From Streptomyces sp. NRRL S-244 (GTDB taxonomy: Bacteria > Actinomycetota > Actinomycetes > Streptomycetales > Streptomycetaceae): a stretch of 64,000 nucleotides of DNA. Positions 49,769-59,778 of the stretch are shown here, piece after piece. Numbering within the stretch: the first letter of the stretch is position 1; each line of letters starts with the position of its first letter. A program made the position numbers and the translations under genes. The notes beneath the pieces were generated by a model. That model had not been told where the DNA came from. It was given only the letters and a program-made list of their open reading frames with translations, and did no database searches. The DNA is taken from positions 1 through 64,000 of the forward strand of contig NZ_JOCX01000022.1 in NCBI RefSeq assembly GCF_000717915.1, written 5' to 3'.

Positions 49769-52723
49769 ATGAGGCACCGCGCGAGATCGATCCTCGCCGC
49801 AAGCGCACTCGTCTTGGGAACCACACTGGCCGCCCTTCCGGCGGCCCACGCCCGGCCCGCGGCAGACGCCTCACCCGGCGCCGACGAGGTCCGGGTCTAC
49901 GACGCGGACGTCACCAAGGAGCAGGTGCCGCTGCTCCTCGCCGCGGGCCAGGACGCCCACGAGCTCACCGAACGCGCCCCGGAGAGCGGGACCGCCAGGG
50001 TCGAGCTGTTCCTCACCGGCGGCCAGGCCAAGGAGCTCGCCGGCCTCGGCATCAAGCTCGCCGAGCACCAGGTCCCGGCGAACGCGGCCCGTTCCGAGGC
50101 CGTCGGCGACGGGGTCTTCCGCCCGTACGGCGGCAAGGGCGGGCTCCAGGAGGAGATCCTCAAGACGGCCCAGGCCAACCCCGGCCTCGCCAAGGTGGTC
50201 TCCATCGGAAAGACCGTCCAGGGCAAGGACATCCTGGCCCTGAAGGTCACCAAGAACGCCCGCACCACCAAGGACGGCGGCAAGCCGTCCGTGCTCTACA
50301 TGTCCAACCAGCACGCCCGTGAGTGGATCACCCCCGAGATGACCCGGCGGCTGATGCACCACACCCTCGACAACTACGGCAAGGACCAGCGGATCACCAG
50401 GCTGGTGGACTCCACCGAGCTGTGGTTCCTGCTGTCCGCCAACCCGGACGGGTACGACTACACGCACTCCCCGGACGGCGACCGGCTGTGGCGCAAGAAC
50501 CTGCGCGACAACAACGGCGACGGCAAGATCACCACCGGCGACGGCGTCGACCTCAACCGGAACTTCGCCTACAAGTGGGGCTACGACAACGAGGGTTCCT
50601 CGCCGAACCAGTCGAGCGAGACCTACCGCGGCACCAAGCCCTCCTCCGAGCCGGAGACCGTCGCCCTCGACAAGTTCGAGAAGCGCATCGGCTTCAAGTA
50701 CGCCATCAACTACCACTCCGCCGCCGAGCTGCTGCTCTACGGCGTGGGCTGGCAGGTGGCCACCCCGACCCCGGACGACGTCGCCTACAAGGCGCTCGCC
50801 GGCACTCCGGAGAACTCCGCGATCCCGGGCTACTACCCGCAGGTCTCCTCCGAGCTCTACACCACCAACGGCGAGGCCGACGGCCACGCCGCCAACGTCA
50901 ACGGCGTCATGATGTTCACGCCGGAGATGACCACCTGCCAGACGGCCTCCGCGAGCGACCCGAACGACCGGTGGAAGCCCGAGGACTGCCGGTCCGGCTT
51001 CAACTTCCCGGACGACGAGAAGCTCATCCAGGCGGAGTTCGCGAAGAACGTCCCCTTCGCCCTCGCCGTCGGCGAGAGCGCCGCCCACCCGGACCAGCCG
51101 AAGTCCTCCGTCGGCCTGAGCGCCGCGGACTTCACCCTCGACCCCTTCACCACCTCCTACGTGGCCAAGGGCGAGGACCAGACGGTCGCCGTCACCGCCC
51201 GCAAGGCGCTGAAGGACAAGCAGCTCAAGTTCCGCATCAACGGCGGCCGTACGCACGACGACGGACTGCGGGCCTGGAAGGGCGGCGACGTCTACGGCGG
51301 CGACGACAACAACTGGTTCGACGAGTACCGGGCCAAGGTCGACGGCGCCAAGCCGGGTGACAAGGTCGAGGTCTGGTTCACCGGCCGCGACGGCTCCGGC
51401 CGGCAGGTCTCCAGCGAGCACTTCACGTACACGGTGGCCGAGCGGCCGCGCGCCGACGTGCTGGTGATCGCCGAGGAGGGGGCCAAGGCCCAGCACGCGC
51501 AGGAGTACGTCGACGCCCTGCGCGCCAACGGGAAGTCCGCCGCGGTCTGGGACGTGGCCGCGCAGGGCGCCCCGCACCACCTCGGCGTGCTCTCCCACTT
51601 CCGTACGGCCGTCCACTACACCGGCGCCAAGACCCCCGGCGGCGACACCCAGCTCGCCGTGCGGGACTTCCTCAACGAGGGCGGCAAGCTGATCGAGGCC
51701 GGCGAGCTCGCGGGCGGCAACGCCCAGGTCGGCCGCGCCGTGACGGACGACTTCAGCCAGTACTACCTCGGCGCCTACAGCCGTACGAGTGCCGGCGGCG
51801 CGAAGGGCTTCACCGGTACGGGTGCCCTCTCCGGCGCCAAGGGCGGCCTGGGCGACGCGGCGGGCAACCCGTTCAACGCCCCCGGCTCCTACGCGGTCAC
51901 CTCCGACTCCCTGCCCGCGGCGCAGTTCCCGCAGTTCAAGAGCGCGCAGGCGGGCCAGTACGCCGGGGTCGTGAACCCGTACGCCCCCTACTCCGGGGCG
52001 GGGATGGCCGCGGCCACCCACGAGGACGACGAGTGGAAGCGGCTGACCCGCACGGTCGACCTGACCAAGGTCACCGCCGCCGACAAGCCGCAGCTCAAGA
52101 TGGCGCTCAACTGGAACACCGAGAAGGGCTACGACCACGCGATCCTGGAGGCCCACACCACCGGCGCCGAGGACTGGACCACGCTGCCCGAGGCGGGCGG
52201 CCTGACCGGCACGGCCGTCCCGGCGGAGTGCGAGGCCGGGTTCTACGTCAACGGCCACCCGTTCCTGAAGCACTACCTCACCCTGGACAGCGCCGGCTGC
52301 ACCGCCGCCGGCACCAGCGGCTCGTGGAACAGCTTCACCGGATCCTCCGACGGGTGGAAGCAAGTCGCCTTCGACCTGAGCGCGTACGCGGGCAAGACCG
52401 TCGAGGTCTCCCTCTCGTACGTCTCGGACGGCGGCGCCGGCGGCCGCGGCCTCTTCGCGGACGACGCGCGCGTCTCCGTCGGCGGAGCCGACCAGGCCGT
52501 GGAGGGGTTCGAGACCTCTCTGGGTGCCTGGACCGCCCAGGGCGCACCTGCCGGAAGTCCCGTCGTCGCGGGCGATTGGGCCCGGTCCGGCGAGCTGTTC
52601 AAGTCGTACGCCTCGGTCACTACGCGTAACACGGTGCTCCTCGGCTTCGGTCTCGAACACCTGCCGGCGGCGGCGGACCGAGCCGTACTCGTCGGTAAGG
52701 CGCTCAGGTCGCTGCACCGCTGA
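49769..52723 (+). CDS. Secreted M14 zinc carboxypeptidase with C-terminal accessory domains
   Basis: A 984-aa protein from ATG 49769, with AGGGGGG upstream. The signal peptide is MRHRARSILAASALVLGTTLAALPAAHA. The M14 catalytic domain (about 110-440) has zinc ligands H182 and E185 in SNQHAREWITPEM, a third His in NYHSAAELLLY, and the catalytic Glu in MMFTPEMTTC. Afterwards comes a beta-sandwich, an alpha/beta section (DVLVIAEEGAKAQHAQEYVDAL), and an immune-inhibitor-A-like region with GRGLFADDARV. It should degrade extracellular peptides. TTGACA (49696-49701) is a possible -35; the matching -10 is unclear. Confidence 0.93.
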   Translation: MRHRARSILAASALVLGTTLAALPAAHARPAADASPGADEVRVYDADVTKEQVPLLLAAGQDAHELTERAPESGTARVELFLTGGQAKELAGLGIKLAEHQVPANAARSEAVGDGVFRPYGGKGGLQEEILKTAQANPGLAKVVSIGKTVQGKDILALKVTKNARTTKDGGKPSVLYMSNQHAREWITPEMTRRLMHHTLDNYGKDQRITRLVDSTELWFLLSANPDGYDYTHSPDGDRLWRKNLRDNNGDGKITTGDGVDLNRNFAYKWGYDNEGSSPNQSSETYRGTKPSSEPETVALDKFEKRIGFKYAINYHSAAELLLYGVGWQVATPTPDDVAYKALAGTPENSAIPGYYPQVSSELYTTNGEADGHAANVNGVMMFTPEMTTCQTASASDPNDRWKPEDCRSGFNFPDDEKLIQAEFAKNVPFALAVGESAAHPDQPKSSVGLSAADFTLDPFTTSYVAKGEDQTVAVTARKALKDKQLKFRINGGRTHDDGLRAWKGGDVYGGDDNNWFDEYRAKVDGAKPGDKVEVWFTGRDGSGRQVSSEHFTYTVAERPRADVLVIAEEGAKAQHAQEYVDALRANGKSAAVWDVAAQGAPHHLGVLSHFRTAVHYTGAKTPGGDTQLAVRDFLNEGGKLIEAGELAGGNAQVGRAVTDDFSQYYLGAYSRTSAGGAKGFTGTGALSGAKGGLGDAAGNPFNAPGSYAVTSDSLPAAQFPQFKSAQAGQYAGVVNPYAPYSGAGMAAATHEDDEWKRLTRTVDLTKVTAADKPQLKMALNWNTEKGYDHAILEAHTTGAEDWTTLPEAGGLTGTAVPAECEAGFYVNGHPFLKHYLTLDSAGCTAAGTSGSWNSFTGSSDGWKQVAFDLSAYAGKTVEVSLSYVSDGGAGGRGLFADDARVSVGGADQAVEGFETSLGAWTAQGAPAGSPVVAGDWARSGELFKSYASVTTRNTVLLGFGLEHLPAAADRAVLVGKALRSLHR

Positions 52724-52731
52724 TCATTCGA

Positions 52732-52762
52732 GCCCCCGTCGCTCACCCTGAGTGACGGGGGC
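52732..52762 (+). terminator. Terminator of the M14 gene
   Basis: GCCCCCGTCgCTCA pairs with TGAGtGACGGGGGC around a CCC loop (one G-T pair), starting 8 bp after the stop codon. A second imperfect hairpin follows at 52771-52806 (CCGGGGTCCCGTGCC with its complement). Confidence 0.75.
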
Positions 52763-52879
52763 CAAGGTCCCCGGGGTCCCGTGCCGAGCGCACGGTACGG
52801 GCCCCGGCGGCTCTCTCCCATGTGGCATGGGGAGTGTCAGGTCCCGGCCGATGTCACTCAAAAGCTCACGGAGAGGTAG

Positions 52880-53962
<1,083 letters not shown>

Positions 53963-53997
53963 GTCTCAGGTAGCAGGGCCAGGGAACAAGATGTGAG

Positions 53998-54041
53998 GAC
54001 AGGGTCCGGTCAGCGCGATGGAGCGCTGCACGGGCCCTGTC
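53998..54041 (+). terminator. Intercistronic hairpin between gap and pgk
   Basis: GACAGGG (53998-54004) pairs with CCCTGTC (54035-54041), and an inner CAGCGC (54011-54016) pairs with GCGCTG (54023-54028). No U tract. It may be a partial terminator or an RNA-processing/stabilising hairpin that allows gap to be expressed above pgk. Confidence 0.55.
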
Positions 54042-54106
54042 GTCTGCCTCCACCGATCGGCCCCGCACCGGCAGAACCCGTGTATGGGGATAAGGAGTAG
54101 AAACAC

Positions 54107-55318
54107 ATGAAGACGATCGACGAACTGCTCGCCGACGGCGTGTCCGGCAAGCGGGTCTTCGTCCGCGCCGACCTCAACGTGCCGCTCGAGGGCGACAAGA
54201 TCACCGACGACGGCCGCATCCGCGCCGTGCAGCCGACCATCGCGAAGCTCGCCGAAGCCGGCGCCCGCGTGATCGTCGCCTCGCACCTGGGCCGCCCCAA
54301 GGGCGCCCCGGAGCCGGCCTTCTCGCTCGCTCCGGCCGCCAAGCGACTCGGTGAACTGCTCGGTGCGGACGTCGCGTTCGCCACCGACACCGTCGGTGAT
54401 TCCGCCAAGGAGACCGTCGCGGCCCTCGCCGACGGCCAGGTCGCGGTCATCGAGAACCTGCGCTTCAACGCCGGTGAGACCTCGAAGGACGACGCCGAGC
54501 GCGGCGCCTTCGCGGACCAGCTCGCCGAGCTCGCCGACGTCTACGTCGGCGACGGCTTCGGCGCCGTCCACCGCAAGCACGCCTCGGTCTTCGACCTGCC
54601 GGCGCGCCTCCCGCACGCGGCCGGCTACCTGATCGCCACCGAGGTCGGCGTCCTGAAGAAGCTGACCGCCGAGGTCAAGCGCCCGTACGTGGTCGTCCTC
54701 GGCGGCGCCAAGGTCTCCGACAAGCTGGTCGTCATCGACCAGCTGCTCGGCAAGGCCGACCGCATCCTCATCGGCGGCGGCATGGCGTACACCTTCCTCT
54801 ACGCCAAGGGCCACGAGGTCGGCATCTCCCTGCTCCAGAAGGACCAGGTGGACGTCGTCAAGGAGTACATGGCACGCGCCGAGAAGCTGGGCGTCGAGCT
54901 GGTCCTCCCCGTCGACATCCTGGCCTCGGCGGACTTCCCCGACCTCAAGGGCAAGACCCCGGCCGACTTCATCACCGTCGACGCGGACAAGATCCCCGCC
55001 GACAAGGAGGGTCTGGACATCGGTCCCAAGACCCGTGAGCTGTACGCGTCGAAGATCGCCGACGCGGAGACCGTCTTCTGGAACGGTCCCGTGGGCGTCT
55101 TCGAGCACCCCGACTACGCCGGAGGCACCCGCGCCATCGCGCAGGCCCTCGTCGACAGCAGCGCGTTCACCGTGGTCGGCGGTGGCGACTCCGCCGCGGC
55201 CGTGCGCACGCTCGGCTTCGACGAGAACGCTTTCGGTCACATCTCGACCGGTGGCGGCGCCTCCCTCGAATACCTCGAGGGCAAGACGCTCCCCGGCCTC
55301 GCCGCACTGGAGGTCTGA
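54107..55318 (+). CDS. pgk: Phosphoglycerate kinase
   Basis: A 403-aa enzyme from ATG 54107 with AAGGAG 9 nt upstream. RVFVRADLNVPLEGDKITDDGRIRAVQPTI near the start, VIENLRFNAGE, and GGDSAAAVRTLGFDENAFGHISTGGGASLEYLEGK at the end are the substrate and nucleotide sites. It transfers the acyl phosphate of 1,3-bisphosphoglycerate to ADP. tpiA follows after 6 nt, so the two are cotranscribed. Confidence 0.97.
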   Translation: MKTIDELLADGVSGKRVFVRADLNVPLEGDKITDDGRIRAVQPTIAKLAEAGARVIVASHLGRPKGAPEPAFSLAPAAKRLGELLGADVAFATDTVGDSAKETVAALADGQVAVIENLRFNAGETSKDDAERGAFADQLAELADVYVGDGFGAVHRKHASVFDLPARLPHAAGYLIATEVGVLKKLTAEVKRPYVVVLGGAKVSDKLVVIDQLLGKADRILIGGGMAYTFLYAKGHEVGISLLQKDQVDVVKEYMARAEKLGVELVLPVDILASADFPDLKGKTPADFITVDADKIPADKEGLDIGPKTRELYASKIADAETVFWNGPVGVFEHPDYAGGTRAIAQALVDSSAFTVVGGGDSAAAVRTLGFDENAFGHISTGGGASLEYLEGKTLPGLAALEV

Positions 55319-55324
55319 ACCCGT

Positions 55325-56101
55325 ATGACCACGCGTACCCCGCTGATGGCGGGCAACTGGAAGATGAACCTCAACCACCTCGAGGCCATCGCCCACGTCC
55401 AGAAGCTCGCCTTCGCGCTCGCCGACAAGGACTACGACGCCGTCGAGGTCGCGGTCCTGCCGCCCTTCGTCGACCTGCGCTCGGTCCAGACCCTGGTCGA
55501 CGGCGACAAGCTGAAGATCAAGTACGGCGCCCAGGACATCTCGGCGCACGACTCCGGTGCCTACACCGGCGAGATCTCCGGCTCGATGCTCGCGAAGCTG
55601 AAGTGCACGTACGTGGCCGTCGGCCACAGCGAGCGCCGCCAGTACCACGGCGAGGGCGACGAGCTCTGCAACGCCAAGGTCAAGGCCGCCTACCAGCACG
55701 GGATCACCCCGATCCTGTGCGTCGGCGAGGGCCTGGACGTCCGCAAGGCGGGCCAGCAGGTCCCGTACACGCTGGCGCAGGTCGACGGCGGCCTCAAGGA
55801 CATCCCGGCCGAGCAGGTCGAGTCCATCGTGATCGCGTACGAGCCCGTCTGGGCGATCGGGACCGGCGAGGTCGCCACCCCCGAGGACGCGCAGGAGGTC
55901 TGCGGGGCGATCCGCACCCGCCTCGCCGAGCTGTACTCCCAGGAGCTGGCCGACAAGGTCCGCATCCAGTACGGCGGCTCCGTGAAGTCCGGCAACATCG
56001 CGGCGATCATGGCCCAGCCCGACGTCGACGGCGCCCTGATCGGCGGCGCGGCGCTGGACGCGGAGGAATTCGTGAAGATCGTCCGCTTCCGCGACCAGTG
56101 A
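55325..56101 (+). CDS. tpiA: Triosephosphate isomerase
   Basis: A 258-aa TIM-barrel enzyme starting at ATG 55325, 6 nt after the pgk stop. [14 protein letters not shown] carries catalytic Asn and Lys, VGHSERR the His electrophile, and [14 protein letters not shown] the catalytic Glu and loop 6. It interconverts dihydroxyacetone phosphate and glyceraldehyde 3-phosphate. The gene closes the triose-phosphate part of the cluster; a hairpin lies about 50 bp beyond its stop. Confidence 0.97.
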   Translation: MTTRTPLMAGNWKMNLNHLEAIAHVQKLAFALADKDYDAVEVAVLPPFVDLRSVQTLVDGDKLKIKYGAQDISAHDSGAYTGEISGSMLAKLKCTYVAVGHSERRQYHGEGDELCNAKVKAAYQHGITPILCVGEGLDVRKAGQQVPYTLAQVDGGLKDIPAEQVESIVIAYEPVWAIGTGEVATPEDAQEVCGAIRTRLAELYSQELADKVRIQYGGSVKSGNIAAIMAQPDVDGALIGGAALDAEEFVKIVRFRDQ

Positions 56102-56153
56102 CCTGCGTGATCGTCGCAGTGAGTATGCGGTAGGACGGATCCGTCGTACCCTT

Positions 56154-56194
56154 GCGGGGGCCAGGAGGCTGAACCACCAGCCACTGGCCCCCGC
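56154..56194 (+). terminator. Terminator between tpiA and secG
   Basis: GCGGGGGCCAG (56154-56164) pairs with CTGGCCCCCGC (56184-56194), and GGCT/AGCC extends the inner stem. It separates the pgk-tpiA transcript from secG, which has short AAAGCCAG repeats in its leader. Confidence 0.7.
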
Positions 56195-56246
56195 GCACGT
56201 CAAAGCAGAGCCGGAAAGCCAGAAAGCCAGAAAGTAGGAATCAGCC

Positions 56247-56474
56247 GTGATTATGGGGTTCTCGATCGCCCTGATCGTCTTCAGCGCCCTGCTGATGCTG
56301 CTCGTGCTGATGCACAAGGGCAAGGGCGGCGGCCTTTCCGACATGTTCGGCGGCGGCATGCAGTCGTCCGTCGGCGGCTCCTCGGTCGCGGAGCGCAACC
56401 TGGACCGCATCACCGTCGTGGTGGGTCTGCTCTGGTTCGCCTGCATCATGGCGCTCGGGATTCTGCTGAAGTAG
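56247..56474 (+). CDS. secG: Preprotein translocase subunit SecG
   Basis: A 75-aa protein from GTG 56247 with TAGGAATC about 8 nt upstream. Two transmembrane helices (residues 3-22 and 55-74) flank a Gly-rich loop (HKGKGGGLSDMFGGGMQSSVGGSSVAERNLDRIT) that is diagnostic of SecG. It is the non-essential small subunit of the SecYEG channel and supports SecA-driven export. Location downstream of tpiA is common in actinobacteria. Confidence 0.95.
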   Translation: MIMGFSIALIVFSALLMLLVLMHKGKGGGLSDMFGGGMQSSVGGSSVAERNLDRITVVVGLLWFACIMALGILLK

Positions 56475-56572
56475 CGAAGCCGACGGTTCTGGCCATTCCA
56501 CCGGACCGGTCGGCTCCACCCCGCCTATCATGAGGACGGCGTCCACGGCCTGGAGTGAGTAACTCCATGTGA

Positions 56573-56600
56573 TGGACGTGCGTTGGGCCTTACGTAGACT
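56573..56600 (+). promoter_or_regulatory. Candidate promoter of the rbpA-family gene
   Basis: TGGACG (56573-56578), 16 bp, TAGACT (56595-56600); transcription would start near 56607. A small palindrome GGAGT-GAGTA-ACTCC (56552-56566) lies just upstream. I did not find a sigma-R motif (GGAAT-N18-GTT) with correct spacing. Confidence 0.45.
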
Positions 56601-56661
56601 GGGGCGCCCGCAGCGGAATCCACTCACGCTTCGCGGCACCATCACGCAGGGAGTTACGACC

Positions 56662-56997
56662 GTGGCAAGTGGCAACGCGATCCGTGGCAGTCGGGTCGGA
56701 GCGGGGCCGATGGGTGAGGCCGAGCGCGGCGAGTCCGCGCCCCGCCTGCGCATCTCCTTCTGGTGCTCGAACGGGCACGAGACGCAGCCGAGCTTCGCCA
56801 GCGACGCGCAGGTGCCGGACACCTGGGACTGCCCGCGCTGCGGGTTCCCGGCCGGCCAGGACCGGGACAATCCGCCCGCGCCGCCGCGCACCGAGCCCTA
56901 CAAGACGCACCTGGCGTACGTACGGGAGCGGCGGTCGGACGCCGACGGCGAGGCGATCCTCGCCGAGGCGCTCGCCAAGCTCCGCGGCGAGATCTGA
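56662..56997 (+). CDS. rbpA: RbpA-family RNA polymerase-binding protein
   Basis: A 111-aa protein from GTG 56662. The N-terminus MASGNAIRGSRVGAGPMGEAERGESAPRL is the sigma/core-binding tail, the middle has a zinc-ribbon type WCSNGHE...WDCPRCGFPA, and the C-terminal RTEPYKTHLAYVRERRSDADGEAILAEALAKLRGEI is the sigma-interacting domain. RbpA activates transcription by the principal sigma factor and contributes to rifampicin tolerance. Streptomyces encodes two paralogues; because the other is longer and lies elsewhere as I recall, this one may be the RbpB-type copy. It is flanked by its own promoter and terminator. Confidence 0.88.
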   Translation: MASGNAIRGSRVGAGPMGEAERGESAPRLRISFWCSNGHETQPSFASDAQVPDTWDCPRCGFPAGQDRDNPPAPPRTEPYKTHLAYVRERRSDADGEAILAEALAKLRGEI

Positions 56998-57024
56998 CGA
57001 ACGCAAGAGTGACGGTGTGACACC

Positions 57025-57067
57025 GGGCCCGGCCCGCAGGAGTCTTCTCCAGCGGGCCGGGCCCCTT
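57025..57067 (+). terminator. Terminator of the rbpA-family gene
   Basis: GGGCCCGGCCCGC (57025-57037) pairs with GCGGGCCGGGCCC (57052-57064), followed by CTTT. It starts 27 bp after the stop codon. Confidence 0.88.
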
Positions 57068-57163
57068 TGCGTACCCCGCGCCGAAGGCGCTGTCCGGCAC
57101 ACCCCCCTTTGATCCCTTAAGTTGGTGATCGGCGGGGCACGACAGGACGGAAGAAACGGGTTG

Positions 57164-58828
57164 ATGTCCGAGATGAACGCAGACAGCCGTACCAGGCTTA
57201 ACCGGACGCCCGAGTGGCTGGCACTCGGCAAGCACCGCGAAGAGCTGGGGCAGACGCACCTGCGCGAGCTGTTCGCGGCGGATGCGAACCGGGGAACGGG
57301 CTACACGCTGCGGGTCGGGGACCTGTACGTCGACTACTCGAAGCACCTGGTGACCGACCAGACGCTGGACCTGCTGCGCGAACTGGCGGCCGCGACGGGC
57401 GTGGCCGAGCTGCGCGAGGCGATGTTCCGCGGGGAGAAGATCAACACGACCGAGGACCGGGCGGTCCTGCACACCGCTCTGCGTGCGCCGAAGGACGCGG
57501 TGGTCGAGGTGGACGGCGAGAACGTCGTCCCCCAGGTGCACGCCGTCCTCGACAAGATGGCGGCCTTCTCCGGCCAGGTCAGGTCGGGGGAGTGGACCGG
57601 CTTCACCGGCAAGCGCATCAAGAACGTGGTCAACATCGGCATCGGCGGCTCCGACCTGGGCCCGGCGATGGCGTACGAGGCGCTGCGCGCGTTCACCGAC
57701 CGGGCGCTGACCGTGCGGTTCGTGTCCAACGTGGACGGCGCCGACCTGCACGAGGCCGTACGGGACCTGGACCCGACCGAGACGCTGTTCATCATCGCCT
57801 CCAAGACCTTCACCACCATCGAGACCATCACCAACGCCGAGTCGGCGCGGGAGTGGCTGCTGGCGGGTCTCGGCGGTGACACGGCGGCCGTGGCACGGCA
57901 CTTCGTGGCGCTGTCGACCAACGAGGAGAAGGTCACCGCGTTCGGCATCGATCCGGCCAACATGTTCGGGTTCTGGGACTGGGTCGGCGGGCGCTACTCC
58001 TTCGACTCCGCGATCGGGCTCTCGCTGATGATCGCGATCGGGCCGGACGCCTTCCGGGAGATGCTGGGCGGCTTCCGGACGGTGGACGAGCACTTCCGCA
58101 CGGCCCCGCCGGAGCAGAACGTACCGCTCCTGATGGGCCTGTTGGGGATCTGGTACGGGGCGTTCTTCGACGCGCAGTCGCACGCGGTCCTGCCGTACAG
58201 CCACTACCTCTCCCGCTTCACCGCCTACCTCCAGCAGCTGGACATGGAGTCCAACGGCAAGTCCGTGGACCGGGACGGCAATCCGGTGGACTGGCAGACC
58301 GGTCCGGTGGTGTGGGGCACGCCCGGCACCAACGGGCAGCACGCGTACTACCAGTTGATCCACCAGGGCACGAAGGTGATCCCGGCGGACTTCATCGGCT
58401 TCGCCCGGCCGGTCGGCGAACTGCCGCCGACCCTCGCGGGCCAGCACGACCTGCTGATGGCGAACTTCTTCGCGCAGACGCAGGCGCTGGCCTTCGGCAA
58501 GACGGCGGAGGAGGTCCGCGCCGAGGGCGTGGCGGAGCCCCTGGTCCCGCACAAGACCTTCAACGGGAACCACCCGACCACGACGATCCTGGCGCAGGAC
58601 CTCACCCCGGCGGTGCTGGGCCAGCTGATCGCCCTGTACGAGCACAAGGTGTTCGTCCAGGGCGCGGTGTGGAACATCGACTCCTTCGACCAGTGGGGCG
58701 TGGAGCTCGGCAAGGTCCTCGCCAAGCGGGTCGAGCCGGCGCTGACGGACGGCGCCGAGGTGCCGGGGCTGGACGCCTCGTCGAAGGCCCTCGTGGCCAC
58801 CTACCGGGAGCTGCGCGGCCGCGGCTGA
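57164..58828 (+). CDS. pgi: Glucose-6-phosphate isomerase
   Basis: About 554 aa from ATG 57164 (a second ATG at 57173 is possible). Signatures: [61 protein letters not shown] and [23 protein letters not shown]; the catalytic C-terminal helix includes [14 protein letters not shown]. It interconverts glucose 6-phosphate and fructose 6-phosphate, linking the glycolytic cluster on the left with the pentose phosphate operon on the right. It converges with the pgl gene and they share a hairpin terminator. Confidence 0.97.
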   Translation: MSEMNADSRTRLNRTPEWLALGKHREELGQTHLRELFAADANRGTGYTLRVGDLYVDYSKHLVTDQTLDLLRELAAATGVAELREAMFRGEKINTTEDRAVLHTALRAPKDAVVEVDGENVVPQVHAVLDKMAAFSGQVRSGEWTGFTGKRIKNVVNIGIGGSDLGPAMAYEALRAFTDRALTVRFVSNVDGADLHEAVRDLDPTETLFIIASKTFTTIETITNAESAREWLLAGLGGDTAAVARHFVALSTNEEKVTAFGIDPANMFGFWDWVGGRYSFDSAIGLSLMIAIGPDAFREMLGGFRTVDEHFRTAPPEQNVPLLMGLLGIWYGAFFDAQSHAVLPYSHYLSRFTAYLQQLDMESNGKSVDRDGNPVDWQTGPVVWGTPGTNGQHAYYQLIHQGTKVIPADFIGFARPVGELPPTLAGQHDLLMANFFAQTQALAFGKTAEEVRAEGVAEPLVPHKTFNGNHPTTTILAQDLTPAVLGQLIALYEHKVFVQGAVWNIDSFDQWGVELGKVLAKRVEPALTDGAEVPGLDASSKALVATYRELRGRG

Positions 58829-58850
58829 GCCGGACGGCTCCGGATGTGCG

Positions 58851-58886
58851 GAAGGGCCCGCTCCCGGTTCCGGGGGCGGGCCCTTC
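58851..58886. terminator. Bidirectional terminator between pgi and pgl
   Basis: GAAGGGCCCGC (58851-58861) pairs with GCGGGCCCTTC (58876-58886) around CTCCCGGTTCCGGG. It ends the pgi transcript and, in reverse, the tkt-to-pgl operon. Confidence 0.8.
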
Positions 58887-58909
58887 GGCCGTTCGCGTAC
58901 GGGGCCGGG

Positions 58910-59698
58910 TCAGGAGGCGGCCGGCGGGTACAGGCCCGCCGGGAGCTTCGCCGCGGCCGCGCGGTCCAGCAGCCACAGGGTGCGGGAGCGGCCGTACGCC
59001 TGCGCGGCGGGGGCCTGGACGGCGCCCGCACCGCCGAGGGCGATGGCCACCGCCCCGGCCTTGTCCTCGCCCGCCGCCAGCAGCCAGACCTCGCGGGCCG
59101 CCCGGATGGCCGGGAGGGTCAGGGAGATCCGGGTGGGCGGCGGTTTGGGCGCGCCGTGCACGCCGACGACCGTGCGGTCGGTCTCGCGGGAGGCGGGGTG
59201 CTCGGGGAAGAGCGAGGCGATGTGGGTGTCCGGGCCGACGCCCAGCATCAGGACGTCGAAGGTGGGGACCGGCCCGTGGTCCTCGGGCCCGGCGGCCTTC
59301 GCCAGCTCGGCCGCGTAGGCGGCGGCCGCGGCGTCCACGTCCGCCCCGTACGGGCCGTCGGAGGCGGGCATCGCGTGCACGCGCGCCGGGTCGACCGGGA
59401 CGGAGTCCAGGAGGGCCTCACGGGCCTGGGTGTGGTTGCGCTCGGGGTCGTCGGCGGGGACGTAGCGCTCGTCGCCCCACCAGAGGTCGATCCGCGACCA
59501 GTCGACGGCGTCCCGGGCCGGGGCCGCGGCCAGCGCGGCGAGGAGGCCGTTGCCGTTGCGGCCGCCGGTGAGGACGACGGAGGCGCTGCCGCGGGCGGCC
59601 TGCGCGTCGACGATCTTGGTGATGAGCCGGGCCGCCGCGGCCTGGGCCATCAGCTCCTTGTCCCGGTGGACGACGACCTGGGGAGTCGTCATACCCAT
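58910..59698 (-). CDS. pgl: 6-phosphogluconolactonase
   Basis: A 262-aa enzyme starting at ATG 59698. DWSRIDLWWGDERYVPADDPERNHTQAREALLDSVPVDPARVHAMPASDG and FDVLMLGVGPDTHIASLFPEHPA are diagnostic for the DevB/SugE-like lactonase family. It hydrolyses 6-phosphogluconolactone formed by Zwf. The gene is the last of the minus-strand oxidative pentose phosphate operon, 80 bp after opcA. The alternative ATG at 59692 is only two codons later. Confidence 0.96.
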   Translation of the reverse strand: MGMTTPQVVVHRDKELMAQAAAARLITKIVDAQAARGSASVVLTGGRNGNGLLAALAAAPARDAVDWSRIDLWWGDERYVPADDPERNHTQAREALLDSVPVDPARVHAMPASDGPYGADVDAAAAAYAAELAKAAGPEDHGPVPTFDVLMLGVGPDTHIASLFPEHPASRETDRTVVGVHGAPKPPPTRISLTLPAIRAAREVWLLAAGEDKAGAVAIALGGAGAVQAPAAQAYGRSRTLWLLDRAAAAKLPAGLYPPAAS

Positions 59699-59778
59699 TG
59701 CTGCCGCCTTGTCGATCGTGGGTGCGGGTTCCGGTGCGCGGGGCGGGGAGGGACCCCGCCCCGCGCACCGGGTACTGC

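Noticed and set aside
52771..52806. A second independent terminator after the M14 gene
   Set aside because: The imperfect hairpin has a bulge and no U tract. It is noted with the first terminator rather than listed separately.
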